Assembly: GCF_015704895.1 (NCBI RefSeq)
Contig: NZ_JADQWB010000007.1
Coordinates: 186,001-250,000 of the forward strand
Origin: Agrobacterium leguminum
GTDB taxonomy: Bacteria; Pseudomonadota; Alphaproteobacteria; Rhizobiales; Rhizobiaceae
Direction of reading: 5' to 3'
DNA: 64,000 bases
The translations under genes and the position numbers were made by a program. Under the pieces are notes generated by a model that saw only the letters and a list, made by a program, of their open reading frames with translations, did not search any database and was not told where the DNA came from. This document shows positions 54,463 through 62,924 of the stretch, piece by piece (positions within the stretch are counted from its first letter, which is position 1; each line of letters begins with the position of its first letter).

Positions 54463-55401
54463 TTAAGCCGCATCCTCAAGCCCGGCCGTGTCCTTCCTGC
54501 GGAACTGGCTGGGCGGCGCGCCGAGCACGCGTTTGAAGGCGCGGCTGAAGGAGGCTTCGGAATCGTAACCGAGCTTTTCCGCCGCCAGTGTCACGCGCAT
54601 GCCTTCGCGCAGCCACAGTCGCGCCTGATGCATGCGCACGCGCACCACATAACGGGCCGGGCTTTCGCCGACCACGCGGGTGAAACGTTCCGCGAAACTG
54701 GAGCGGGATGCGCCCATCAGCGAGGCAAGCTCCTCCACGCTCCAGTCCTTTTCGGGATTGAGGTGGATGGCGGCCAGCACCCGCCCGAGTTCGGGATTGC
54801 GCACGGCGGCCAGCCAGCCGCTGGAATCGCCGCAGCCATATTCCACCCATGTGCGGATCAAGGTCGCCGTCAGCACATCGGCAAGCCGTGCCAGAATGCC
54901 GCCCGCGCCGACGCGGTTCAGTTCCACCTCGCGCGTCATGGCTTCAAGCAGATGGGGGATAGCCGGGTCGCTTTTGGCCAGATCGCTGGTCAGCATCACA
55001 TCCGGCATCAGCTGCAGCAGCGGGTGCAGATTGTCCATGTTGAAACGCATCGAGGCGGTAAAGGCGACGGTATCGCCGCCGGCGCTCGCGCATTCCATGT
55101 CGAAGATGCCCTGGCAGACTTCCTTCTTGCCGAAGCGGTCGAAAAGGGTGGGCTTCACATCCTCGCCGCTGCCCAGCACATGGGCGTGCCCTCGCGGCAG
55201 AAGCACGGCGTCACCGCAGGTCAGCGTCAGCCATTCGCCGGAAGGTTTCAGCAATTTCGCCTGACCGACGCCGATGAAATGAAACCGCGCGGCTTCCTGT
55301 TCGGGAAAGGCCGTCGCCCAGGGCGTGGCCATGCGGCATCGGCCGTATTCGACGCCGTCGAGCCTCAGGCCACGCAACATTTCGGTCAGGGCATCATTCA
55401 T
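54463..55401 (-). CDS. AraC-family regulator with cupin domain
   Basis: The 312-residue protein has an N-terminal AraC-type cupin (about residues 20-180, HFIGVGQAKLLKPSGEWLTLTCGDAVLLPRGHAHVLG) and a C-terminal pair of helix-turn-helix motifs (DWSVEELASLMGASRSSFAERFTRVVGESPARYVVRVRMHQAR, then TLAAEKLGYDSEASFSRAFKRVLG). It is divergent from an MFS exporter gene, the usual arrangement for this subgroup, so it probably activates or represses that exporter. Confidence 0.9.
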   Translation of the reverse strand: MNDALTEMLRGLRLDGVEYGRCRMATPWATAFPEQEAARFHFIGVGQAKLLKPSGEWLTLTCGDAVLLPRGHAHVLGSGEDVKPTLFDRFGKKEVCQGIFDMECASAGGDTVAFTASMRFNMDNLHPLLQLMPDVMLTSDLAKSDPAIPHLLEAMTREVELNRVGAGGILARLADVLTATLIRTWVEYGCGDSSGWLAAVRNPELGRVLAAIHLNPEKDWSVEELASLMGASRSSFAERFTRVVGESPARYVVRVRMHQARLWLREGMRVTLAAEKLGYDSEASFSRAFKRVLGAPPSQFRRKDTAGLEDAA

Positions 55402-55583
55402 GGCTTGCTCGCAAATTCGGATTTTTGGTTAAGGAATATGGATTTTCTAGCATGGAAACGCCGGGATGTCACGCATAGCTTATGTGCATCGATTTGCGGT
55501 TGTTGAACCGGACTCCCACCGGTTTCACCATTTCGCCTTTCCGTTTCAGGACGCATTCCGGGAATGCGCATCAGGAGATTTTC

Positions 55584-56801
55584 ATGAACAACCGGACCAT
55601 AAACGAGCTTGAATATGTGCCGCGCAAGACAGAGCCGGATGCGAAATGGGCGGCCGTGGTTTCGCTTTCGCTCGGCGTTTTCGGGCTGGTGACGGCGGAA
55701 TTCCTGCCGGTCAGCCTTCTCACGCCGCTTTCGGCCGATCTCGCCGTCAGCTCCGGCATCGCCGGTCAATCCATCACCGTTACGGCGCTGGTCGCGGCGG
55801 TCGCCGGCCCCGGCGTCGTCATCGGCACACGCAGCATCGACCGTCGCTGGACATTGCTTGGTCTGACCACGCTGCTGATCATTTCCAGCACGCTGGCCGC
55901 CTTCGCCAACGGTCTTTTCATGCTGTTCGCCTCGCGTGTCCTGCTCGGCATCGGCCTTGGCGGTTTCTGGGCCATGTCGGCGGCGCTGGCGCTGAGGCTC
56001 GTGCCGCTTGAGAAGATGCCACGCGCCATGGCCATTATCCTGACAGGGGTTTCGGTTGCCACCGTCTGTGCAGCGCCGGTGGGCGCGTGGATCGGCGCGA
56101 CGCTTGGCTGGCGCTCGGCCTTTGTCGTTGCGGGTGCACTCGGTGTCATCGCACTTTTCGTGCAATTGCTCACCGTTCCGTCGCTGCCGCCGGCTGGCGC
56201 ACCCGGTCTTTCCACAATGTTCCGCCTGTTGCAGCGGCCGCAGGTCCGGATCGGCCTTCTGACGACGCTGTTCATCGTTGCGGGTCACTTTGCCGGTTTC
56301 ACCTATGTCCGTCCATTCCTGGAGGATGTGACGCTTCTTGGCGTCGAGGCGATTTCCCTCGTCCTTCTGGTTTATGGTGTCAGCGGCTTTTTCGGCAATC
56401 TTTTCGGCGGTTTCCTCTCCGAGAAAAACACGGCATGGGCAGTGACGTTCGCCGCGACTCTCATCGCGGCATCGGCCTCCGTTCTGGTCGTTGCGGGTGC
56501 TTCGCCCCTCGTTGCGGGTCTTGCCATCGCCTCCTGGGGTTTTGCCTTCGGTGCGCTTCCGGTCAGTGTGCAGAGCTTCATCACGCGGGCCGCTTCCGAT
56601 GAAGCGGAAAGCGCCGGTGCGCTGCTGCTCACCACGTTCCAGATCGCCATTTCCAGCGGTGCGGTTCTGGGCGGCCTGCTGATCGATCTTCAGGGGGCGA
56701 CGATGGTCTTCGTCTTCGTGGCGATTGCCGCCCTTCTCGGCGCATCGCTGATGGCGTCGCGCCGTGGCGTGGTGCCGCAGGTCGAGGCATCGCAGGGGTA
56801 A
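55584..56801 (+). CDS. MFS transporter, DHA1-type exporter
   Basis: The 405-residue membrane protein has 12 predicted helices and DHA1-family motifs: VTAEFLPVSLLTPLSADLAVS, GTRSIDRRWTLLG (motif A), ASRVLLGIGLGGFWAMSAALALRL (motif B) and GVSVATVCAAPVGAWIGATLGWRSAF (motif C). It belongs to the group of AraJ/NepI/PbuE-type exporters of sugars, nucleosides or drugs. CAGGAGA precedes the ATG at 55584. It is divergent from the AraC-type gene and ends at a hairpin. Confidence 0.88.
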   Translation: MNNRTINELEYVPRKTEPDAKWAAVVSLSLGVFGLVTAEFLPVSLLTPLSADLAVSSGIAGQSITVTALVAAVAGPGVVIGTRSIDRRWTLLGLTTLLIISSTLAAFANGLFMLFASRVLLGIGLGGFWAMSAALALRLVPLEKMPRAMAIILTGVSVATVCAAPVGAWIGATLGWRSAFVVAGALGVIALFVQLLTVPSLPPAGAPGLSTMFRLLQRPQVRIGLLTTLFIVAGHFAGFTYVRPFLEDVTLLGVEAISLVLLVYGVSGFFGNLFGGFLSEKNTAWAVTFAATLIAASASVLVVAGASPLVAGLAIASWGFAFGALPVSVQSFITRAASDEAESAGALLLTTFQIAISSGAVLGGLLIDLQGATMVFVFVAIAALLGASLMASRRGVVPQVEASQG

Positions 56802-56816
56802 TTGGTTGGAGAAAAC

Positions 56817-56838
56817 GGACCCGCATTCCTGCGGGTCC
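56817..56838. terminator. hairpin terminator between MFS and GntR genes
   Basis: GGACCCGCA-ttcc-TGCGGGTCC is a perfect 9-base stem between convergent genes; T-runs are weak (TACTACT), but placement supports termination. Confidence 0.75.
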
Positions 56839-56847
56839 TACTACTCC

Positions 56848-57582
56848 TCAAACCGTCTTGATCGCCTTCTGCGTCCGGTCTTTACCGACCTCGATCACGT
56901 GGCGCATGGCTTTCACCGCCGCATCCGCGTCACGCGCCGCAATCGCATGCACGATACGCAGATGATTGGACGCGATTTCGGCGATGGTGCCAGGCGAAGC
57001 GGCCGGCGAAGAGAGCTGGAAGGAAATGGCAAGTGCTGCTTCGATCAGCCCGCTTGCCGAGCGCATGAAGGGGTTGCCGGACATATGCGCCACGGCAAGG
57101 TGGAATTCGAGATCGACCTTGGCGATGCTTTCGGGCGTATGTTTAGGATTGTCGAATTTGGCGGCGATGACGTAAAGCGAAACGATATCGTCATTGGAGG
57201 CCTGCAGGGCCGCTGCTGCCGCCGCCGCCGGTTCCAGCGCCAGGCGGATCTCCGCCAGATGCGTGACGAATTCCTGGTCTATGCCGGCCTCGCAGCGCCA
57301 GCCCAGCACATCCGGATCGAAGAAGTTCCAGCTTGAGCGGTCGAGAACGCGGGTGCCGACCTTCGCCTTGGGCTCCACCAGCCGCTTGGCCGCCAGCGTC
57401 TTCATGGTTTCGCGCAGCACGGTGCGCGAGACGCCGAAGCGCATGGAGAGTTCCGCGTCATTGGGCAACAGGGAGCCTTCCGCAATTCTGCCCGAGACGA
57501 TGGCGCTGCCGAGTTCGGAGACCACATGGGCGTGGCTGTTCCGGCGTTTTCGCCCGCTTATCGTCGTTTCGAGCAGCCCCAA
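56848..57582 (-). CDS. GntR-family regulator with FCD domain
   Basis: The 244-residue protein has a GntR helix-turn-helix (HVVSELGSAIVSGRIAEGSLLPNDAELSMRFGVSRTVLRETMKTLAAKRLV) and an FCD domain (about residues 95-235) with the D-x3-H metal motif in VDLEFHLAVAHMSG. The most likely start is a TTG at 57582, 5 bases after GGAGG; no ATG is suitable. It is the last gene of the ytfQRT-yjfF operon, 18 bases after yjfF. It probably controls that operon and the divergent dehydratase. Confidence 0.88.
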   Translation of the reverse strand: MGLLETTISGRKRRNSHAHVVSELGSAIVSGRIAEGSLLPNDAELSMRFGVSRTVLRETMKTLAAKRLVEPKAKVGTRVLDRSSWNFFDPDVLGWRCEAGIDQEFVTHLAEIRLALEPAAAAAAALQASNDDIVSLYVIAAKFDNPKHTPESIAKVDLEFHLAVAHMSGNPFMRSASGLIEAALAISFQLSSPAASPGTIAEIASNHLRIVHAIAARDADAAVKAMRHVIEVGKDRTQKAIKTV

Positions 57583-57600
57583 GCAAGCCTCCCTTGGCAA

Positions 57601-58581
57601 TTATGCCGGATGCGGTCCGGCCAGTCTCCTGTTTGAATACCAGATGATTGCGCGCTGCAACACGATGAAGATGAAAAGCAGCACACCGATGACGATTTTC
57701 GTCCACCAGGAGGAAAGCGTCCCGTCAAAAACGATGTAGGTCTGGATCAAGCCCTGTATCAGAAGGCCGATGAAGGTTCCTGCCACCAGCCCCGTGCCGC
57801 CGGTCAAAAGCGTGCCGCCGATGACGACGGCGGCGATGGCGTCGAGTTCAACGCCCACCGTCGCCAGCGAATAACCTGACGAAGTGTAGAGCGTATAGAC
57901 GATGCCGGCGAGGCCCGACAGGAAACCGGAAAGCGCATAGATGCCGATGGTCGTCGCCCCGATCGGCACGCCCATCAGCTCGGCCGATTGCGGATTGCCG
58001 CCAAGCGCATAGACATTGGCGCCGAAGCGGGTGCGGCTGGCGATCAGCATGCCGGCGGCGAAGACGAGAAGCATCAGCATGGCCAGTGCCGTCAGCCTGC
58101 CGCCGCCGGGAAAGCGGTAATAAAAGCCCTGTATCGCATCGATGAAGGGATGCGAGATCGGCACGGACTGGGTGGAGATGAGGTAAGCCGCGCCGCGCGC
58201 CAGAAACATGCCCGCCAGCGTCACCACGAAAGGTGGGATCGACAGGAAGCGGATCATCGCCCCCATCAGGCAGCCAAACAGCGTCGAGACAACCAGCACG
58301 ATGGCGAAGGCGAGCAGCGGGTGGATATTATAGGTGCCGACCATGACGGCGACGAAGACGCTGGTAAAGGCGATGACTGAACCGATGGACAGATCGATGC
58401 CGCCCGACAGGATGACGAAGGTCATGCCGACGGCCGCGATGCCGAGGAAGGCATTGTCGGTCAGAAGGTTGCCGATCACCCGCGTGGAAAAGATCGCCGG
58501 ATATTGCAGCACGCAGAGGAGATAGGCGATGACGAAGATCGTCAGGGTGGTGAGGAAGGGCAGGTTGCGGCTGTGGATCAT
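57601..58581 (-). CDS. yjfF: sugar ABC transporter permease YjfF (furanose importer)
   Basis: The 326-residue permease has the RbsC-type layout of 8-10 helices: MTFVILSGGIDLSIGSVIAF, VVTLAGMFLARGAAYLIST, NVYALGGNPQSAELMGVPI and VVIGGTLLTGGTGLVAGTFIG. It pairs with the YtfT-like permease, whose stop codon overlaps its start (ATGA). It belongs to the YtfQ-YtfR-YtfT-YjfF importer, which in E. coli takes up galactofuranose. Confidence 0.88.
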   Translation of the reverse strand: MIHSRNLPFLTTLTIFVIAYLLCVLQYPAIFSTRVIGNLLTDNAFLGIAAVGMTFVILSGGIDLSIGSVIAFTSVFVAVMVGTYNIHPLLAFAIVLVVSTLFGCLMGAMIRFLSIPPFVVTLAGMFLARGAAYLISTQSVPISHPFIDAIQGFYYRFPGGGRLTALAMLMLLVFAAGMLIASRTRFGANVYALGGNPQSAELMGVPIGATTIGIYALSGFLSGLAGIVYTLYTSSGYSLATVGVELDAIAAVVIGGTLLTGGTGLVAGTFIGLLIQGLIQTYIVFDGTLSSWWTKIVIGVLLFIFIVLQRAIIWYSNRRLAGPHPA

Positions 58582-59624
58582 CGCGCGGTTCCTTCCTTGG
58601 TCATGCCATTGGTGGCCGCCGGTTTGGCGTGTGGCTTCGGCGCTTTCACGAAGCCCAGCACCGTCATGATCGCCGGCGATTGTAGCGTCAGCACCACCAT
58701 GATGATGCCGGCCTTGATGATGAGGTTGAATTCCGGCGGAAAGCCCGAAACGAGAATGCCGGTATTGATGGTCTGGATGATCAGCGCGCCGATCAGCGAG
58801 GCGGTGATGGAGAAGCGCCCGCCATTCAGCGACGTGCCGCCGATGACTACCGCCAATATGGCGTCCAGTTCCAGCCAAAGCCCGGCATTGTTGGCATCCG
58901 CGCCGCGAATATCGGCAGTCACGATCATGCCAGCGATGGCCGCGCAGAGGCCGGAAACCGCATAGACGAAAAACAAGAGGAAACGGGCCCGTACGCCGGC
59001 AAGCGCTGCCGCGCGACGATTGATGCCGGTCGCCTCGATCAGAAAACCGAGCGCGCTCTTGCGCACCAGAAGCCCGATCAGCAGCGCCGCCGCCACCCAG
59101 ATGATGACGGGCAGCGGAATGCCCGCAAACGAGCCGGAACCGATAGCGGAAAAGCTGTCATTGTTGAAGGTGAGAATGACGCCTTCGGTAATGAGCTGGG
59201 CGATGCCGCGCCCTGCCACCATCAGGATCAGCGTGGCGATGATCGGCTGGATGTCGAGAAGGGCGACCAGCACGCCGTTCCAGAGGCCGCAGGCGATGCC
59301 GACGGCAAGCGAGATGACGATGACGGAAGGAATGGAATGGCCATTGCTGATGAGCGTGGCCGCGACCGCGCCGCAGATGGCGATGACGGCGCCGATGGAA
59401 AGGTCGATGCCCTTGGTGGCGATGACCAGCGTCATGCCGATGGTCAACAGCGCGACCGGTGCGGCGCGAACGAGAATATCCACCAGACTGCCATAGAGCC
59501 GGCCGTTCTGGAACGAGACATGCAGGAAACCCGGCGAAAGGATTGTAATCGCTGCCAGAATGATGAAGAGCGCGGCAAGCTGGGGAGCAAGCCTTTTGAA
59601 GCGTCGTGTCACAGCCACCATCAC
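58578..59624 (-). CDS. ytfT: sugar ABC transporter permease YtfT (furanose importer)
   Basis: The 348-residue permease has MTLVIATKGIDLSIGAVIAI, GLWNGVLVALLDIQPIIATLILMVAGRGIA, ATGINRRAAALAGV and VVIGGTSLNGGRFS, features of the RbsC/YtfT family. It overlaps the ATPase gene stop by 4 bases and the yjfF start by 4 bases, so all three are translationally coupled. It forms the membrane channel of the furanose importer. Confidence 0.88.
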   Translation of the reverse strand: MMVAVTRRFKRLAPQLAALFIILAAITILSPGFLHVSFQNGRLYGSLVDILVRAAPVALLTIGMTLVIATKGIDLSIGAVIAICGAVAATLISNGHSIPSVIVISLAVGIACGLWNGVLVALLDIQPIIATLILMVAGRGIAQLITEGVILTFNNDSFSAIGSGSFAGIPLPVIIWVAAALLIGLLVRKSALGFLIEATGINRRAAALAGVRARFLLFFVYAVSGLCAAIAGMIVTADIRGADANNAGLWLELDAILAVVIGGTSLNGGRFSITASLIGALIIQTINTGILVSGFPPEFNLIIKAGIIMVVLTLQSPAIMTVLGFVKAPKPHAKPAATNGMTKEGTAR

Positions 59625-61144
59625 GCCGCCTCCGTTTTCGCCGCATCGGCAATCGCCCGCATGATGTTGTCGGCGGTCACCTCGCCGCCCTTCAATTCGC
59701 TGACATGGCGGCGGTCGGAGAGCACGACGACACGATGGGCGACGGCGGTAAGCTCTTCCAGCTCGGAGGAGATGACGACAAGCGACATGCCCTCGCTGCA
59801 GAGTTTTTCGATCATTTTCAGGATTTCCGCATGCGCGCCGATATCGATGCCGCGTGTCGGCTCGTCGAGGATCAGAAGCCGGGGATGGGTGGCGAGCCAG
59901 CGCGCCAGAATGGCCTTCTGCTGATTGCCGCCGGACAGGAATTTGATCGGCCGGTCAGGGTCGGCCGGGCGGATATCCAGCGACTTGATGAAGCTTTCGG
60001 CAAGCTCAGCCTTCTGCCGACGCGAGAGCGGCCGTGCCCAGCCCTGCCGCGCCTGAAGCGCCAGCGCGATATTATCGGTGACGGAAAAGTCGCCGATGAT
60101 GCCGTCCGTCTTGCGCTCTTCCGGACAGAAACCGAACCCGGCCGAGATGGCGGCTTCAGGAGACGAAATTGCCGCCGTCTTTCCATCGATTGTCGCCGTG
60201 CCGGTATCGGGTCGATCGATGCCGAACAGCAGGAAGGCGGTCTCGGTTCGGCCGGAGCCAAGGAGACCGGCGACGCCGACGATCTCTCCCGGCCGGATGC
60301 CGAGATCGAAAGGCGCGATGCTGCCGCGTTTGCCGTAACCTTCGAAACGGATCGGCGGCTCGCCCTCGGCAACCGTATCTTCGGTCGCCTGATGGTCATG
60401 GGTAATGTGCTGAAGTTCGCGACCGAGCATCATGGAAATGAGTTCGGACCTCGGCAGGCTGCCGATATCGCGGGTGCCGACGAGGCGGCCATTGCGCAGC
60501 ACCGTCACCCGGTCGGCGATATCATAGACCTGATTGAGGAAGTGGGTGATGATGACGATGCCGATGCCGCGGGCGCGCAGGTTTTTCAAAACCCCGAACA
60601 GCATCTCGACTTCATGGGCGTCAAGGCTGGCGGTCGGTTCGTCCAGCACCAGCACCTTGCCGGAAAGATCGACGGCGCGGGCAATGGCGATGATTTGCCG
60701 GATGGCGACGGAATAGCTTGAAAGAAGCGCGTTGACGTCGATGGAAAGCCCGTATTGCGCAAGCAGCGCCTGCGAATTCTTCTGCATCGTGCTGCGGTCG
60801 ATCAGCCCGAAGCGGCGCGGTTGGCGCCCAAGAAACAGGTTTTCGGCAACCGTCAGGTTTTCGAGAAGGTTCACTTCCTGATAGACCGTGCCGATACCGA
60901 GCGCCTGCGCCTCGCCCACATTGGCGGGCGAAATCTCGCTGCCCTCCAGAAAGATCGAACCGCTGTCGCGGTGATAAACGCCGGTCAGGATCTTGATGAG
61001 CGTCGATTTGCCCGCGCCGTTTTCGCCGAGCAGGGCATGGATTTCACCGTGCCCGAGCGAAAAATCGACGCCATCGAGCGCCGTGATCCCCAGAAAGGAT
61101 TTGCCGATGGCGCGTGCTTCCAGAAGTGGTGCCGTTTCGGACAT
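59621..61144 (-). CDS. ytfR: sugar ABC transporter ATPase YtfR (double cassette)
   Basis: The 507-residue ATPase has two cassettes. The first has Walker A LGENGAGKSTL and Walker B VLVLDEPTASLD but a degenerate signature (SYSVAIRQII). The second has the reduced Walker A GLLGSGRTET typical of MglA/RbsA C-domains, a normal signature SGGNQQKAILARW, and LLILDEPTRGID. This asymmetry is normal in the family. Upstream is a RIME-like repeat that separates it from the binding-protein gene. Confidence 0.9.
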   Translation of the reverse strand: MSETAPLLEARAIGKSFLGITALDGVDFSLGHGEIHALLGENGAGKSTLIKILTGVYHRDSGSIFLEGSEISPANVGEAQALGIGTVYQEVNLLENLTVAENLFLGRQPRRFGLIDRSTMQKNSQALLAQYGLSIDVNALLSSYSVAIRQIIAIARAVDLSGKVLVLDEPTASLDAHEVEMLFGVLKNLRARGIGIVIITHFLNQVYDIADRVTVLRNGRLVGTRDIGSLPRSELISMMLGRELQHITHDHQATEDTVAEGEPPIRFEGYGKRGSIAPFDLGIRPGEIVGVAGLLGSGRTETAFLLFGIDRPDTGTATIDGKTAAISSPEAAISAGFGFCPEERKTDGIIGDFSVTDNIALALQARQGWARPLSRRQKAELAESFIKSLDIRPADPDRPIKFLSGGNQQKAILARWLATHPRLLILDEPTRGIDIGAHAEILKMIEKLCSEGMSLVVISSELEELTAVAHRVVVLSDRRHVSELKGGEVTADNIMRAIADAAKTEAA

Positions 61145-61203
61145 TGAGCAGGTTCCGTATCGAAATGGGTCTCGGTGGAGTGATCGCGTAAGGCGAGGCG
61201 GGT

Positions 61204-61324
61204 TTCTTCTCCCCGCCGGGGAGAAGGTGGCCCGAAGGGTCGGATGAGGGGGCTAGCTCTCGGTCTATCGCTACCCTCGCCCCCTCATCCCGCTGCCGCG
61301 GACTTCTCCCCGGCGGGGAGAAGA
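61204..61324. repeat. RIME-like palindromic intergenic element, family B, copy 2 (inverted)
   Basis: Its reverse complement aligns with the element at 8695-8817: both have TTCTCCCC-GGGGAGAA hairpin ends, TCCGCGGCAGCGGGATGAGG, and the CCTCATCCGACCCTTCGGGC block. The centre (GGTCTATCGCTA) is shorter or diverged. It lies between ytfR and ytfQ, thus again inside an ABC transporter operon. Confidence 0.8.
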
Positions 61325-61403
61325 ACAAGCGGCGTCCGCCCGCTCCATACGCGATCATTTTGCAGACTGAATCGGAGAAGTCTCCCTCTCTTCAGCAGAA
61401 AGA

Positions 61404-61426
61404 AACGGCGCAAACCATGCGCCGTT
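61404..61426 (-). terminator. hairpin downstream of ytfQ
   Basis: AACGGCGCA (61404-61412) pairs with TGCGCCGTT (61418-61426), and on the minus strand is followed by TCTTTC. It probably raises ytfQ transcript over the downstream genes. Confidence 0.7.
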
Positions 61427-61442
61427 CCTCACGAAACAGGGC

Positions 61443-62402
61443 TCAGTAACCCAGACCCTTCTTCGCCTCGTAGACCTTCATCGGGTCGTCGGACGCCGTG
61501 TAGAGCTTGGATTCGGTCTGAATCCATTTCGGCGGGGCCTTCTTGTCCTTCAGATAGGCTTCGAGCGCGTCGAAGGCGGGGCCGGCCATGTCAGGCGTCA
61601 GTTCGACGGTGGCGTTGGCTTCACCGGCCGCCATGGCCTTGAAGATATCAGGTACGGCATCGATGGAAACGACCTTGATGTCGGTTCCGGGCTTCAGACC
61701 GGCTTCCTTGATCGCCTGGATCGCGCCGACGGCCATGTCGTCATTATGAGCGTAGACAGCACAGATATCCTTGCCGCCGCCTTCGGCCTTGATGAAGCTT
61801 TCCATCACTTCCTTGCCCTTGGTGCGGGTGAAGTCACCCGTCTGCGAGCGCGCGATCTTGATGTTCTTGTGCGAGGCAATCGCCTCTTCGAAGCCCTTCT
61901 TGCGGTTGATGGCGGGCGAAGAGCCGGTTGTGCCCTGCAATTCAACGACCTTGCAGTCCTTGGAACCGACATCCTTGACTAGCCAGTCGCCGGCAACCTT
62001 GCCTTCATGAACCTGATCGGAGGTCACGGCGGTGAGGTAAAGATCGTCCGAAGCCTCGATCTGGCGGTCGAGCAGGATGACAGGGATTTTTTCTTCCTTG
62101 GCTTCCTTCAGCACGGCGTCCCAACCGGTTGCGACGACCGGAGCGATCAGGATCGCATCGACGCCCTGCGCGATGAAGCCGCGAACGGCCTTGATCTGGT
62201 TTTCCTGCTTCTGCTGCGCGTCGGCGAATTTCAGCGTGACGCCGCGCTTCTCCGCCTGCTGCTTGGTGACGGTTGTTTCAGCCGCGCGCCAGCCGGATTC
62301 CGAACCGATCTGCGAAAAGCCGACGGTAAGCGATTGTGCGGAAACACTGGATGCAAGGCATGCGGAAACGGCGACAGTGAATGCCGCAAGAGCTTTTCTC
62401 AT
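61443..62402 (-). CDS. ytfQ: furanose ABC transporter substrate-binding protein YtfQ
   Basis: The 319-residue periplasmic protein has a signal peptide (MRKALAAFTVAVSACLASSV, cleavage near VSAQ) and matches E. coli YtfQ almost throughout: LTVGFSQIGSESGWRAAET, QQKQENQIKAVRGFIAQGVDA, APVVATGWDAVLKEAK, VELQGTTGSSPAINRKKGFEEA, KGKEVMESFIKAEGGGKD and CAVYAHNDDMAVGAIQAIKEAGL. YtfQ binds galactofuranose and related furanoses such as L-arabinofuranose. It heads the operon and is divergent from the IlvD/Edd-type dehydratase. Confidence 0.94.
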   Translation of the reverse strand: MRKALAAFTVAVSACLASSVSAQSLTVGFSQIGSESGWRAAETTVTKQQAEKRGVTLKFADAQQKQENQIKAVRGFIAQGVDAILIAPVVATGWDAVLKEAKEEKIPVILLDRQIEASDDLYLTAVTSDQVHEGKVAGDWLVKDVGSKDCKVVELQGTTGSSPAINRKKGFEEAIASHKNIKIARSQTGDFTRTKGKEVMESFIKAEGGGKDICAVYAHNDDMAVGAIQAIKEAGLKPGTDIKVVSIDAVPDIFKAMAAGEANATVELTPDMAGPAFDALEAYLKDKKAPPKWIQTESKLYTASDDPMKVYEAKKGLGY

Positions 62403-62439
62403 CTTATCCTCCCAGAGATGATGTCAGCGTGACGGCGAC

Positions 62440-62461
62440 ACTATGAGCATATAGTAATACT
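62440..62461. promoter_or_regulatory. candidate GntR operator at ytfQ promoter
   Basis: ACTAT-gagcat-ATAGT is an inverted repeat (62440-62455), overlapped by the 9-base palindrome AGTA-a-TACT (62453-62461) with the GT-N3-AC core common to GntR sites. TAGTAATAC recurs at 62637-62645. Confidence 0.5.
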
Positions 62462-62636
62462 CTTGAAAAGTGGTTTTTTGGCCTTTTCGCAATTTGGCTT
62501 TCACGAACTGCGGCTAAATTTTGTCATAAAATACAATGAATCAATGGGTTGTGTGGAAATCAGTTATACTCTTTCCCTGTCTGGATACGCCGAAAATGGT
62601 CCGTGACGTGGCTTGACAGCCAATGACGGCATCTAA

Positions 62637-62645
62637 TAGTAATAC
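62637..62645. promoter_or_regulatory. second TAGTAATAC motif
   Basis: An exact copy of the 9-base motif at 62452-62460 lies 185 bases away in the divergent region, so it may be a second half of a shared operator. Confidence 0.4.
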
Positions 62646-62924
62646 AAATAAAGAGATCAGACTGAGGCGGAGTGCCGGGCCATCGGGCCAGACGCATTCC
62701 GGCAAGGCAGGGAGGAAGAGGCCGTTGCGCGACACCGGTATCATCGTAAATGCCGAAAAATATTCGGCTAAAGCCGAAGAACAGCTCCAAATCACTCGTC
62801 TGGGGCTGCTCTGTCGGTTATGCGTGATCTCCGAAAGCTGATTCCATTTTCCTTGCGCACAACATAAGCTTGTCGCATTTCGTAATATTTTACCGTTGGC
62901 CACTTCCGGCTGGAGACCCGCATC

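Larger units (their letters stand above)
62403..62924. other. divergent intergenic region between ytfQ and dehydratase
   Basis: About 520 bases with no credible gene; a few short open frames on either strand lack ribosome-binding sites and family features. Candidate GntR sites at 62440-62461 and 62637-62645 are listed separately. Confidence 0.55.

Noticed and set aside
62541-62903. Short minus-strand gene in the ytfQ-dehydratase intergenic region
   Set aside because: No ribosome-binding site, no recognisable motif, and several overlapping short frames of equal quality exist.
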